Below are positions 46,045-57,689 of a DNA stretch of 64,000 nt, piece after piece (within the stretch, counting starts at the first letter, position 1; each line of letters begins with the position of its first letter). Source of the DNA: Pseudeuparius sepicola (taxonomy: Eukaryota > Arthropoda > Insecta > Coleoptera > Anthribidae). The stretch is taken from positions 10,632,501 to 10,696,500 of the forward strand of contig OY987301.1 in NCBI GenBank assembly GCA_963920635.1. Direction: 5' to 3'. The translations under genes were made by a program, and so were the position numbers. Below the pieces are notes generated by a model. It saw only the letters and a program-made list of their open reading frames with translations. It ran no database searches and had not been told where the DNA came from.

Positions 46045-48128
46045 CTGTGGAAATACCCGAAAATCATGTTAGCAAGTGCCATCCCATACACATTTCTCAG
46101 ACTAGGAAGGTATATAACTGCATATAGCAACTATTTTTGAGAGAATATTAGGTATCTACCTATTTACAGTTAACATCAACAGCCGCTTTATTACCAATTG
46201 TCAGTTACATTTTATAACCACCGAAGAATACCCATGCAGTCCTTCTCATGAAGATACATTTGAGAATAATTGCAAGAAAGCTTAAGGTAAGTATAAGGTG
46301 TTCGGAAAAAAACAGGGTGTAAAAGAAATTATGGTTAATATCCATACAGCGTGTTCTAGAGTTAAAATAATTCAATCAATATGACCATCATTTTCTGTTA
46401 CACCGTGTGTAGTTGCGACAACAATGTCATTTCCTTTTTGGTCACTAGAAAAAAAATTAATTGTACTTATATACTAGCACATAGCGCAATAATAATAATT
46501 CTTCGTTTATTTTTAGAGAACAAGAACGGTTATAGAACGACACAGACGACGGACGTTTATTTTATTTCAAGAAAGAAAGTCAAATTTACCATGGTTTAAT
46601 CGAACGAAAAACTGTTAGTGAGAGGGTCAAGTAAAAGTGTATTAAAGCTATTAAATTGCCTGTTATCACTCATTAAAGGAATATGTGTTACTCGTTAAAT
46701 TAAGGGAAGCGTGTCATTTGATCAATTTCCAATTTAATTACAGGTTTTTAAGAACTTATTAGAATTTTATTGGAGAGCACAACACATACTTCAATTGTTA
46801 AACGTTTATAGATTTACACCAATATACTTTTATATTTTATGGGATTTAAGTACCTACTAATTGGTAATTAAGAATAATTAAAAAAGGAAAACCAGTAGTT
46901 GCGGCAAATAATAACCGAAGATACAGGGCGTTAAAATTTCCAATGTGTTACGGTTTTAATGTGAAAGTCTAAAGCGTTAAATATAAAGAGTATAAATTCT
47001 AGAAACAATCAGTAGCTGAGATATGAGTGGTAATACATATTGTATAATATATTTTTTATACCTTGTGTTTCCAAACTTTTTCTTCCAAAATGTAGGAAAA
47101 TTCAAACATTATACATAAAATCTGTGTCCAACTTTCTTTGCCACCCTTATCAACACGTTCAGGACAGGGTAGAAAACATAGTTCTAACAACATACAATCA
47201 AAACTATAAAAGTGCTACTAACCGATCGATATCTGAACTATAAATAATACGTGTGTATGTATGTACATAGAATCAGTCAGTAGCTTGTATATACAAAGCC
47301 TAGGTCTACCAACTACAATATTTATATCTGTATTAAATCATCTATTGTCTGCCTACTAGTGGCCACTACGAAAATCTTACGTTGACGCTTTATACATTTT
47401 CTGCACAAAAATCATGAGAGCTCTGCCAAGCCGTAAGGCCACCGTTTTCACTAGAGCCCATTTGCTGCAATAAGACCATGCTCTGTTCTAAAATATGTAG
47501 GCACATTCTACTTATTAAGAAATAAAAATCGACAAAATCTATTAAGTCTTGGTTATTCCCGAACGTGTGTTTTGTGTTTTTGAATTCTTTATGATCCTTT
47601 TACGATTTAGAAACTAAAAAAGCGCGAGGTTACGAGCGACACAAGACACAACCATAATTTGTGGTCATTAACGTGTCAATTGTGTTCAAGTGTGAAACTT
47701 GAATGTGGTTGGTTTTCATGTGAGCTCGATTCACAAGTGTTGAAGGATTTAAAAATGAGGTGAAACTCAATATCGTTAGTTGCACTTCACAGTGCACGGC
47801 ATTTCTGTATTATGAGAATACTATTAGTTAACTATGAAAAGTGGAAAACCCAGACAAAATACAGTGTGGGCCAAAGAATAGGTACGCAACAAAAATGGGA
47901 TTTTTTTTATTGTTGATAATCTTTTTTGTATGTCAAGAACCTAATAATCGATTTTTAGATATGTCAAATCACCACCAATATGGCGGCAATTTAAAAAAAA
48001 ACATTAAGTTAAGAAAATTGAGGTTAAATGACGAGGTAACACAAAAATTGTTTAGAATGTAACTTTAGATATATTTGCGCAAAACCTGAGGTAATTTATT
48101 TTGTCTGGGGTTGAAACTATGTTATGAC
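46045..48128. other. Intron or intergenic DNA between Osiris exon 3 and the downstream exons
   Basis: AT-rich, without an exon I can support. The AATAAA signal for the short Osiris form is at its upstream edge. Solo phrases such as GAAAAAAACAGGGTG near 46310 and ATACAGGGCGTTAAAATTTC near 46923 are old element ends. Confidence 0.5.
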
Positions 48129-51100
48129 TTACTCGTTTCCTATCCCAGGACTGCCAGGGAACAAGCTGAGTCCGAGGTTATTCTCATAGGCGTCATAATA
48201 GTCGGAATGTCCGTGATGGTCATGATGTCCGTGGTGGTGGTCATGATCTTCGAAATGTCCTCCATGGTGTAGCGATGGTGGACCACCCGCGTGTGGTGCG
48301 ATCACTTCGACACCATCATCGTGATGGTGTGGTGGTCCATGGTGTGCATGTGGAGGATGCTTGTGCGCTACCTATAAAAAATAAACGACAATCATAGAAA
48401 CCCAAAAAGTCATGAAAATGCAAAAAAAGTATAGTCAGCAAGACTAATTACGATTTGTGCTTAGCCTTGCCAAGTTGACACACCTAGAGATGAAATTTTT
48501 GTCAATAAACTTCTTGTGATACCATAGGCGGTTCTAGACCTTTTGTTTTGGGGGGGGGGGGGGCTTAAGCCCCTGGGCCCTGGCATATAGCTAAGGTGAC
48601 CAAAAGAAATTTTGTTAACATGTAACTGGATTGTTTCACATAACAAAATATACCTACTTACATATTATAGGCCGGTGTAGATAATTTTTGAGAACAAAAA
48701 AGATTAGAACAGCATGACACCCATTGGAAAAGGAAGAAAATGTAGCAAAAATAACAGAAAAAATAATTTAAGGACGATTTGAGGTACGGGGGTTGTAGGG
48801 GGTGATCTTTTAGGGGTGGAAAATGAGTGGAAAAAAGGAATTTTCAGTATAATTGTTCAAAACATTTTAAAAATATTTCGTGTCATACATCATGGTATTT
48901 GGAATGAAAAGTGCTTTCAAAATCTGCAAAAAAATCCAGGTCCGTATTTTAAAAAAATAAAGTTGAAATGTTGTACTTAGAACAAATCTAAAAACGCCAT
49001 CTTAAAGCCCGTTAAAAAGTGTCATAAGAAAGTGTTTTTCTTTTTTTCTATCTGTGATAACAACTTCAGAGAAAAAAATAAAATCGAAAATGCAAAATTT
49101 CACTTTTTTCAAAATAACTCAAAACGAAAAAAGATATTAGAAATCTGTTTGTACCATTTTATTGGCCTCAAAATTGCACAACTTTTTCCCCATTTAACCG
49201 TTGTTCTATCTCTCACCGTTTGCAAGATACCCATATTTAGATTATAGTTTGTTCGGGACATAAGAAGGTAAGTTTCCACCAAATTTCGTAGAATTTTTTT
49301 TGTGGGAGATAAAAATTAAAAACCAAAAAATCCGTTTTTTCGATTTTTCGCGGATATTTTGAGGTTATGTGAAAAAAGTGTAAATACAAAAGTTGTAGAT
49401 CTTTTTATTACCTACAACTTTGGCATTTAACTTTTTTCGATAGGAGTTGCAGTTTTGCCGGAAATCGTGATAAACCGTTTTCCACCCCTAAAAGATCACC
49501 CCCTACAACCCCCGTACCTCAAATCGCCCTTAAATTATTTTTTCTGTTATTGTTGCTATATTTTCTTCCTTTTCCAATGGGTTTCATACTGTTCTATTTT
49601 TTTTTCACTTTTTGCCATTTTCAAGGGCTTAGGCCCTGGCCTATTACATAAGTACGTTCTATAAAAAAACTAATATTGATTTATAAAAAATACTACCTAC
49701 CTACTTTTAATAATTTAACAAAAAAAGGGTGCAATTTAATAAGTATTTTTTAATGAAAAAAAAATGTTAATGTTAAAAATGTTTGACACCAGTGGGAGCT
49801 CCAACCGCTGTTACCAGTCTAATTCGGTTTGGAAACGAAGAATAAATTTGGGGGGGGGGGGGCTAATTCAAGATTTGGGGAGGCTTAGCCCCCCCAAGCC
49901 CCCACCTAGAACCGCCTATGTGTGATACCCTATCACATTATGAATGCTCTTCCATGTTCTAAATAATAATTGATGGTAATTAAGGAGTCACTTATAAATA
50001 ATTTATTGGAAAACATGAATATTTTAATAGGCTTTTCCCTAATTTACCCACTTTATATCAGTATTGGCAGTTATTTTTATTCACTTCACCTTTGAGTTCG
50101 CCTTCTGACCTACAGATATATCCTCAAGTGGAATACCAGTCCATTGCATTTTACTTTCTAATGAAATGATCTATTTTAATTAGTGACATGTTTACATCTA
50201 CTTTTTTGGAGTTGTTTATTTACATTTGGTAATACCTGCAAGTAGATAAATGTTGTGGGACGGACTTCCGAGATTGTAGATTACAACTCAGTTGTCTCGT
50301 GAAAAAGATTGAGTTATTGTTCAATACAAGGTGTAACAGAAATGATACCCTTTGTAGGAAACACATTATAGAGAACATGATGTTAGAGGATTGCCTTATA
50401 TGATTTAGATACTTACTGAATGTATGTGAGATATCAGATGCTTGTGGTGATGATACTTGGTCTGAGTTGGGTAGTAGACACACAACTTGAAGAGATGATG
50501 AAGAGCGGGAAAAACGAATAGAAGGATTTTGATTAGGATTTTCTTGGCTGTTGCTGCACCCAAAATTGCTGGTAGAATGAAGAGGAACTTTGCCGCTAAC
50601 AACTTGATCACCAGCAAAAGCGCCAGGAGAGCGTAGACCAGTTTTTCGCTGATGAATTTTTCTATAACAAAAAAACACTTGGTTAAAAGGCTACACAAAA
50701 ATAAGCATTTACTTGCTGCAGTAAGTAAGGCATCATCTATGTTTATGGTTCAAGTGTCTTATTATTATTGTAAGTATACCAAAACGATTATATTGTTTTC
50801 TCACATTCAGTCATTGTAATTTCTAGTAGGTGGCAGTTTTCTGGCTCTAATTACTGTTATCACCAAGCGCGCCTCATACAGTAGCCAGTAAACACCACTG
50901 TGACTTCAAATTACAAGTTTCACCCATTTGCGTTGAGTGTTTTCCTTCCCACGATTATTCGATTATTCGCATAAGTAGTTTACCTTTGAGATACTGAAAG
51001 TGCTATTGTTTGGATTTTTCTTTTACCTATTTATATCGGAAATGTGCTGCATCGCTACGCATATAAGTAAAAACACATGATTTGTTGCCAATTGTTAATA

Positions 51101-54100
51101 ATAAACGACTATATATTTTCACATATAAAAATATTATCTGTTTATTATTATCATGTCGCCAATATTTCCAACTGATTTCTTTGACAGGTCTCGTTGGGAA
51201 GCTAAAGATTCATGGGTTCGACCACATAGATCACATTCACATATACAGCTTTTAGACCTTCTGCGCACGGCAAGGCGCAGGGAACGAAAAGAGATGGAAT
51301 TTGTCGTCATTTTTAACCCTATTTATATTGGCAGTTTGTGTATGGTGGACGAATAAAAACTAAAATTTCAGAAATTAATAAAGCAAACCTTACAGTCGAA
51401 ACTCCACAAACAGTTTATATTCTCAAAAGGAAACTGTACATGTTTCAAACCACCAAGGGTTCATCTTCAGCAGGGAAATAATTCATTATGAGATATACAA
51501 ATTCCAAGCAAATTTTATTATATTATATTATCAAAAATTCATAGGAAAACTTGAAAAGTTAAATGGAGTAGAGTTGTAACCATAAAAAACCCAAAATTAA
51601 AAATTAAAGCCACCAAAAGGCTTTAGATAAAGTTCATAAAATTCTTCAAAAAAAAACTTCACTCTAGGCAACCGTTAAAGTTTTTTTTTGAAGAATTTTA
51701 TGAACTTTATCTAAAGCCTTTTGGTGGCTTTAATTTTTAATTTTGGGTTTTTTATAATGTAATATAATATAATTTTTTAAAATGTGCTTGGAAGCTTTGT
51801 ATATCTCATAATGAATTATTTCGCTGCTGAAGATGAACCCTTGGTGGTTTGAAACATGTACAGTTTCCTTTTGAGAATATAAACTGTTTGTGGAGTTTCG
51901 ACTGTAAGGTTTGCTTTATTAATTTTTATCACATTACTCCACTGTAAGAAGATGGACTATTTTTTCTATTTAAAATTTTAGAAATATTTTTCTCTTTCTA
52001 AATTGAGTTTTCTTTGGATTTGGTGACAGTCAAGGCAAGGAATTTAAATCTATTTAAATATCCCACATACATCATAACTTACTGACTCCAAAGATAACTC
52101 AATTTAGAAAGAGAAAAATATTTCTAAAATTTTAGTTGAAATGTGCATACGGGCAAATTTGTGAAGTCAATGTTATTTTTTGTTTTTTTTTTTAATCTTT
52201 AGTGGAGTGTGCATACGGGCAAATTTTTGAAGTCGGTTTTAATTTGTTAAAAAAAATTATTTCTTATTTTTTTAGTGAATTATTAAGAATTATCGAAAAC
52301 GGTCCAATATTAAATTCCATCCCCTATTTGTCCACCCTTAGGATTGAACTTTTTCTCTGCAAATTTAAATGTGACCACCCCTAAGGTAACCCCTTTCTAA
52401 TAAAATAAGAATCATCCAAATCGGTCCAATATGAACTTTCATCCCCTATTGATCTACCCTTAGGGGTGGAATGTTTTCTTTAAATTTAAATGGGACCACA
52501 CCTAAGGTACCCCCTTTTTAATAAAGAAAAAATCATCGACATCGGTCCAATATGAAATTTCATCCCCAATTTTCCACCCTTACGGGTGGAATGTTTCTTC
52601 AAGTTTAAATGGGGCCACCTCTAAAGTACTCCCTTTCCAATAAAAAAGAATCATCGAAATCGGTTCAATATGAAAGTTCATCCCCTCTTTGTCCACTCTT
52701 AGGGGTGGAATTTTTTCTTCAAATTTAAATGGGACCATTCTGTTCAAATAATAAAAAAAAGAATTGTCCAAATCGGTTTATAAATGACGGAGTTCTGAGG
52801 TAACAAACATACAAAAAAATAAAAAACAAACAACCGAATTCATAACCTCTTCCTTTTTTGAAGTCGGTTAAAAACATTCTTGCGGGTATTGGAAATAGAA
52901 GACATAGTTAATGCTCGAAGAAATATTGGAATATGAAGAATCGGTACAAAAGAGATATTCATACATTTTTATTCTATTTTAAGTATTCTAGGTGCATTAG
53001 AACGTCAGCTACAGTATCTAAGTTAGTTTAGGTTCAGTACCTAAGTGTGCATCTTTATGTTATTCATCTAAAACAGTTCAGCTACATTGTATACTAATGT
53101 TACCAATGACATGTGGTGGGCATGGACGATATCCACAACCTGAAAGTATTAAAAACATCCTGATATACTTTTCATCAATGAACAGTCCTAATTATGAAGA
53201 ACTCAATAATTACCGGTATAGGGGAACGAAACACGGATAAAGCAAAACATTCTTCATGGATTGTTACACTCTTGCATATTAAGCAACGCTATTTTAAATT
53301 CTTAACTGTATATGTTTAGGTTCATTACACTTTATCGTATGTATATCAATAAAAAATGCATGATGCCATTTCGTTTAAACTACTTTTAAGCAAAGGCAAA
53401 TAGATAGTTGTACATACATACGTGTGCCCTACTTATTTGTGTGACGTCATCGCGAACAGAGGTGACGTCATAAAACGTAGGTACCTTGTTGACAAAATGC
53501 ATAAGCGATTTTTCGCACCGTGTCGTCAAGTTGAAGTGTGCAGTAAATTAATAGGTTCTACTTTCGTGTTGGCTGTTCAGCCAACCTTGAAAAAAAGCGT
53601 CGTTGCGTGTTATACTTACTTATCTTCTTAAAGAACACCCTGCCTTCGCCTACTTCGTTATTTGGCTTTGGCAACACGTCTAATTTAACCAACGCGCCGC
53701 CGTCGTCCACAGACCGCGGTGAAATTTTCAGCGAACTTCCGTGAAAGAAAGTGTCGGGAAGCTGCAGTTCTACATCATGAGTCATGAAGAATTTGACAGT
53801 GTTATCGTGGAGCGATCGCGTGATTTCTTCCAAAGGCGATTCGTCTTCATACCAAGATTCGTTGGTTGGCGCGTCGTTGCCGTTTTGCTCCGTGTAATTT
53901 AAACTGTTCTTGGTGAACTTGAGGAAGTTCGTAAACTCCAGGTCCGTCCTGTTGTCCAGCGTCCTCTTCAGGAAGTTGTAGATGCTCGCCCTCAGGCAGG
54001 ATATCGTCGGCTCCTTGCAGTCTCGCAGCAGCGACGACCACAGGTCGTTGCCGGCCGTCAGGTTGGCCAGATTGGCCTCGGAAATGTCATTGTCGGTGAC

Positions 54101-54166
54101 GTTCGAGCCGTAAACGCAAGGCAGGGACAACAGCAACACCGGAATGAGGTGGTCCATGCGATACAT
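48129..54166 (-). CDS. Osiris family protein (DUF1676) on the minus strand, cluster gene 8
   Basis: Exons 53620-54166, 50417-50661 and 48133-48371 are read on the minus strand. If translation stops at the TAA overlapping the third donor (48131-48129) the product has 344 residues; if intron 3 is spliced it continues into 46044-31851 for 727 in all. The signal peptide is residues 4-20 (MDHLIPVLLLSLPCVYG); ATG at 54166 or 54157 is the start, since the longer frame begins with GTG. Cys50 and Cys57 are the family pair. The DUF1676 core has FFMTHDVELQLPDTFF, then the phase-1 junction KKFISEKLVYALLALLLVIK and a long hydrophobic stretch. Exon 3 is His-rich (HHHDDGVE, HDHHHGHHDHHGHSDYYDAY). The phase-0 intron found in the other seven genes has been lost, so exons 1 and 2 are fused. 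AATAAA lies at 48100-48095, 29 bases after the stop. Confidence 0.88.
48523..49920. mobile_element. 1398-bp palindromic hAT element
   Basis: Termini CATAGGCGGTTCTAG and CTAGAACCGCCTATG are perfect, and the 8-base target duplication TGTGATAC is exact at 48515-48522 and 49921-49928. Inner blocks (GGTACGGGGGTTGTAGGGGG, TTTTAGGGGTGGAAAA) are repeated inverted, so most of the element folds back on itself. Poly-G runs of 14 and 12 lie near both ends. No transposase. It sits in intron 2 of the minus-strand Osiris gene. Confidence 0.9.
51375..51930. repeat. 556-bp palindromic element
   Basis: The left arm AATTAATAAAGCAAACCTTA through CCACCAAGGGTTCATCTTCA pairs with the right arm TGAAGATGAACCCTTGGTGG through GGTTTGCTTTATTAATT, around a centre near 51655. 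The arms differ by an internal AT-rich insertion of about 60 bases on the left. A foldback element is likely; the target duplication is not clear. Confidence 0.75.
51970..52132. repeat. Hairpin, about 45-base arms
   Basis: AAATTTTAGAAATATTTTTC with TCTTTCTAAATTGAGTT at the left pairs with AACTCAATTTAGAAAGAGAA and TATTTCTAAAATTTTAG at the right (52089-52132). It lies between the palindrome and the tandem repeat tail. Confidence 0.65.
52205..52870. repeat. Tandem 113-122-bp units ending in GAAGTCGGTT, LINE-tail-like
   Basis: GGTCCAATATGAAATTTCAT with CCACCCTTAGGGGTGGAAT and AAATTTAAATGGGACCACC blocks repeat at 52301, 52423, 52544, 52662 and (partly) 52775. The stretch starts with a twice-repeated TGCATACGGGCAAATTT.TGAAGTCG and ends CTTCCTTTTTTGAAGTCGGTTAAAAA. 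Such a 3' unit array with a TGAAGTCGGTT end is common in insect RTE-like or SINE tails; I cannot see a reverse transcriptase here. Confidence 0.7.
52871..53619. other. Intron sequence, no gene seen
   Basis: AT-rich intron DNA adjacent to Osiris gene 8 exon 1; a TGACGTCAT-type palindrome pair lies near 53440-53470. Nothing else recognised. Confidence 0.5.
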
Positions 54167-54193
54167 GTCTGTTTGGTGCAGCACTCGCGCCAC

Positions 54194-54480
54194 TTTCGTT
54201 TGACACTTCCTTTCACGTCACATGTCCGAACTGGACCGCGGTAATCGGGGCATGCTGGGACTTTGAACGTTCTCTCGGCGGCGGCGCGGCGCGAATACCG
54301 CCGCCGCCTGCGATCGTGGACTTATCATTTGGTGGCACACTTTTCGGCGTATGGTCCCCACCTTCGGGCTATTCCCGGAGCGCCGATATTCGGGCATTGT
54401 CTCCGGCGTCGGCGTCGATTTTCGAGTATTGGTAATTGGTAGGGCTGTTCGATCTCCGAATTTCAGTATCGGAAATCGAT
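54194..54480 (-). promoter_or_regulatory. GC-rich promoter region of the minus-strand Osiris gene
   Basis: The 280 bases upstream of exon 1 are rich in CG dinucleotides, including GGCGGCGGCGCGGCGCG near 54280, in contrast to AT-rich surroundings. I see no clear TATA box, unlike most genes on the plus strand of the cluster. Confidence 0.5.
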
Positions 54481-54489
54481 ACTGAAAAA

Positions 54490-54770
54490 ATATCGATAAA
54501 ATCGATAAATCGATAAAATCGATCTTATCGATAAAATCGATCTTATCGATAAAATCGATCTTATCGATAAAATCGATCTTATCGATAAAATCGATCTTAT
54601 CGATACATTCGATCTTATCGATCATGTTGGTAAAATCGATCTTATCGATACATTCGATCTTATCGATCATGTTGGTAAAATCGATCTTATCGATAAAATC
54701 GATCTTATCGATAAAATCGATCTTATCGATATAATGGATCTTATTGAGAAAATCGATATAATCAATTTTA
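54490..54770. repeat. 18-bp tandem array of ATCGATAAAATCGATCTT
   Basis: About a dozen 18-base units ATCGATAAAATCGATCTT, some altered to ACATTCGATC or ATCATGTTGG, run from 54490 to 54770. I count ten copies of the palindrome TATCGATA. TATCGATA is the DRE recognised by DREF, and clusters of CGATA are bound by BEAF-32 at insulators in Drosophila. The array lies 325-600 bases upstream of the Osiris gene 8 start, beyond its GC-rich promoter. The long ORF on the minus strand (IDKIDFIDKIDF) is an effect of the repeat length being a multiple of three. Confidence 0.85.
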
Positions 54771-54884
54771 TTTAAGAAGCTAGAGCCGATCGGCTTGCTG
54801 CGGACGCGGTCTGGACTGGACGCAATGGGTGCAGCAATTTCCTTTATTTTTGCAAACAATTTCAAAAAATAGATAATTGGAAAG

Positions 54885-55260
54885 ATCGATAAAATCAAAA
54901 ATATCGATAAAATCGAAAATATCGAAAAAATCGATAAAATCGAAAAGATGGAAAATATCGATAAAATCGAAAAGATCGTTAAAATCGAAAATATCGATAA
55001 AATCGAAAAGATCGATAAAATCGAAAAGGTCGATAAAATTGAAAAGATCGATAAAATCGAAAAGATCGATAAAATCGAAAAGATCGATAAAATCGAAAAG
55101 ATCGATAAAATCGAAAAGATCGATAAAATCGATAAGATCGAAAAGATCGAAAATATCGATAAAATCGATAATATCGATATTTCGATTTATCGAAATTGAA
55201 TATCGAGTATCGATAAAATCGATAGTATCGATACTTTCGATTTTATCGATATTTTGTCTC
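54885..55260. repeat. 18-bp tandem array of ATCGATAAAATCGAAAAG
   Basis: About 18 units share the 14-base core ATCGATAAAATCGA with the array to the left but have the tail AAAG in place of TCTT. It ends in a palindromic stretch (GATATTTCGATTTATCGAAA and GTATCGATACTTTCGATTTT). Two overlapping frames (SIKSKR and DKIEKI) stay open only because of the unit length. The unique 110 bases between the arrays (54771-54880) show no feature. Confidence 0.85.
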
Positions 55261-55735
55261 AGGCCTAGTAATTGGGCGTGAAGATTATTTAATTGGGTTG
55301 AGAAATGGCCGATGGGTGCGGGATGTGGGTAGGGATCGCGCGGTGGTCAGGTGCGCACGGACACACTTTCTATACTGGTCTAATTGAGGATGACTTAATG
55401 GGTGTAGTTATAACGCGAATGAGGAAAACCGACCATTAGAGAACAAATTATAGTTTATCTTTTGTATTTGAAACAATCAAGAGATCAAAAGGATTATATT
55501 ATATACAACGTTTTATGGTTTTGGGAATGGAATAAAAGATAAACTGACTGGAAATTTAAAAATATACCTATGTTTTCAGGTTATAGTTTATACTAACCGG
55601 CAATAAGAAGATTTTGGTATACATTTGAAGTACATAATACAGAAAAACTATGATAATCTCAGGTTTCCTATGTAATCAGTAATGGATTTACGTATAGTCA
55701 GTGTATATCATCATGCTATTAGAAAAAGTATAGTA
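55261..55735. other. No recognised gene
   Basis: Begins with a short unique GC-balanced piece, then AT-rich sequence up to the next palindromic element. Confidence 0.5.
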
Positions 55736-57235
55736 CAGGGTGTCCCATTTTGGGTGTTTTTCTCAAAAATCTCGGTTATTATTAAAGCTAGAGGGTTGCG
55801 GTTTTCACGTCGCTGTACTACTTTTTTGAGAGGAATTTGGTGGACCAATCAGATTTTAGATAAGTTTTATAGTTTCCGCGCATTGGCTCAGGACTGAAAT
55901 TTTCGATTTTTTGGAAACCTCTCTCCTGGCTACAACTTATACAGGATGATTTTTTTAGGTCTACCACCGCGATTTTCTCGCTCATATTGCGGCCTACAAA
56001 AAAAACGTAAGAAACAAAAATGTGGCAATTTTGGACAGCTAAGTGGTGCTGCAAAAGAAATCGGCATCCATGGCCAACTTGTCGCGTAATATTAAAAAAA
56101 CCTCAAATTGAGCAAAACTATTAATGGCCGTGGAATATTTATTTTAAGAGCCAGAATTTTTTTTTATTGAATATTGATGGCACTAAGAAGCTTTATGCAA
56201 AAGGGTACTCAGATAGTTTCAGAAAATTACTTACTAATTAATTAAGGTCTTCGGCTCTCTTGAGGCTATGAATTTATTTTTTGTTTATTTCTTATCAAGC
56301 GATTTTCTCGCTTATTTTGGGCCGCACAGAAAATATGTAAGAAAACAAAATATGGCAATTTTGGTCAGCGAGGCGACATTAAAGAAGGAATGGGCCTCCA
56401 TACTCAACTTTTCGCGGTGTACTAAAAAAACCTAAAATCGACAAAAAAATGTATGGTCTCAAGAGAGCCGAAGACCCTGTGTAATTTACTGAAACTATCT
56501 GAGCACCTGGGTGGATAAAGCTTCTCAGTGCCATCAATTTTCAATATAAAAGTATTTCTCTGTCTCTTAAAATAAACATTCCACGGCCATTAATAGTTTT
56601 GCTCAATTTGAGGTTTTTTTTAATATTGCGCGACAAGTTGGCCATGGATGCCGATTTCTTTTGCAGCACCACTTAGCTGTCCAAAATTGCCACATTTTTA
56701 TTTCTTACGTTTTTTTTGTAGGCCGCAAAATGAGCGGGAAAATCGCGGTGGTAGACTTAAAAAAATCATCCTGTATATATATCGACAAATTTAATCAACT
56801 ATTTTTATAGATTTTTTGGCATAGAATCGAATGGAATAATTCGTTTTTTGGTAGCGTTAATAGTTTTTGAGATATGAACCAAAGTTATATATTTTTTTAA
56901 TGGAAACCATAGTTCATATATCAAAAACTATTAACGCTACCAAAAAACTAATTATTCCATTCAATTCTACGCCAAAAAATCCATAATAATAATTGATTAA
57001 ATTTGTCGATATATATATATATAAGTTGTAGCCAGGAGAGAGGTTTCCAAAATATCGAAAATTTCAGTCCTGCGCCAATGCGCGGAAACTATTAAACTTA
57101 TCTAAAATCTGATTGGTCCACCAAATTCCTCTCAAAAAAGTAGTACAGTGACGTGAAAACCGCAACCCTCTAGCTTTAATAATAACCGAGATTTTTGAGA
57201 AAAACACCCAAAAACACCCAAAATGGGACACCCTG
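55736..57235. mobile_element. 1.5-kb palindromic foldback element, TA-flanked
   Basis: The ends CAGGGTGTCCCATTTTGGGT and its inverse are flanked by TA (55734-55735 and 57236-57237). Arms pair over about 500 bases (CTCGGTTATTATTAAAGCTA, GGACCAATCAGATTTTAGAT and others). The middle contains further inverted pairs, including CTTTATGCAAAAGGGTACTC against an altered partner and a palindrome at about 56770-57010. The ORFs here are arm sequence. Confidence 0.87.
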
Positions 57236-57689
57236 TACAATCATGTGTAAACTGAAAGCAAGAAGCCAAGCAAGAATTTAATGTTGGAAATAAGTTCTTT
57301 ATTCTGAACAAAAAATTATGCAGTCAGTTAGGAAAAGTTTGATTTGTATCGCAATTTGAAACGTGTTTTATAGTTTTTAATATTTTCACCTTTCTATCCC
57401 CAACTGGTGCCTGTGAAAAAAATCAATTAATTACTAGTAACTTATTTGAAAAATGGAAAATTCTAGGGACAATAAGATAGAAATGACATACTATCGCATA
57501 TTTTGGGTTCTACGAATGTGATGGCAGAAAATTTAATTCAAGAAAAATTTTCCATTGTTTTTTATAACTGTAAGCACTAACATATCATTTTATTATTGTA
57601 AATAAGTGTAGGTAAGCAATATTTTGTTACAAGTTGTGTTAAATTTAATATCCAGTTTTTCGTGTTCAAAATAATTAAATAATAAAAAA

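Noticed and set aside
52301..52780. Possible CRISPR-like spaced repeats
   Set aside because: Units are 113-122 bases, diverged and contiguous in an insect genome, with a LINE-tail ending; not repeat-spacer structure.
54167..54193. Longer N-terminus for the minus-strand Osiris gene
   Set aside because: The extension begins with GTG; the ATG at 54166 or 54157 places the signal peptide at the N-terminus as in the other genes.
54218..55281. Long open frames DKIDFIDKIDF and SIKSKRSIKSKR over the ATCGATA arrays
   Set aside because: They stay open in several frames only because the repeat unit is 18 bases, a multiple of three; no start context, splice sites or composition support a protein.
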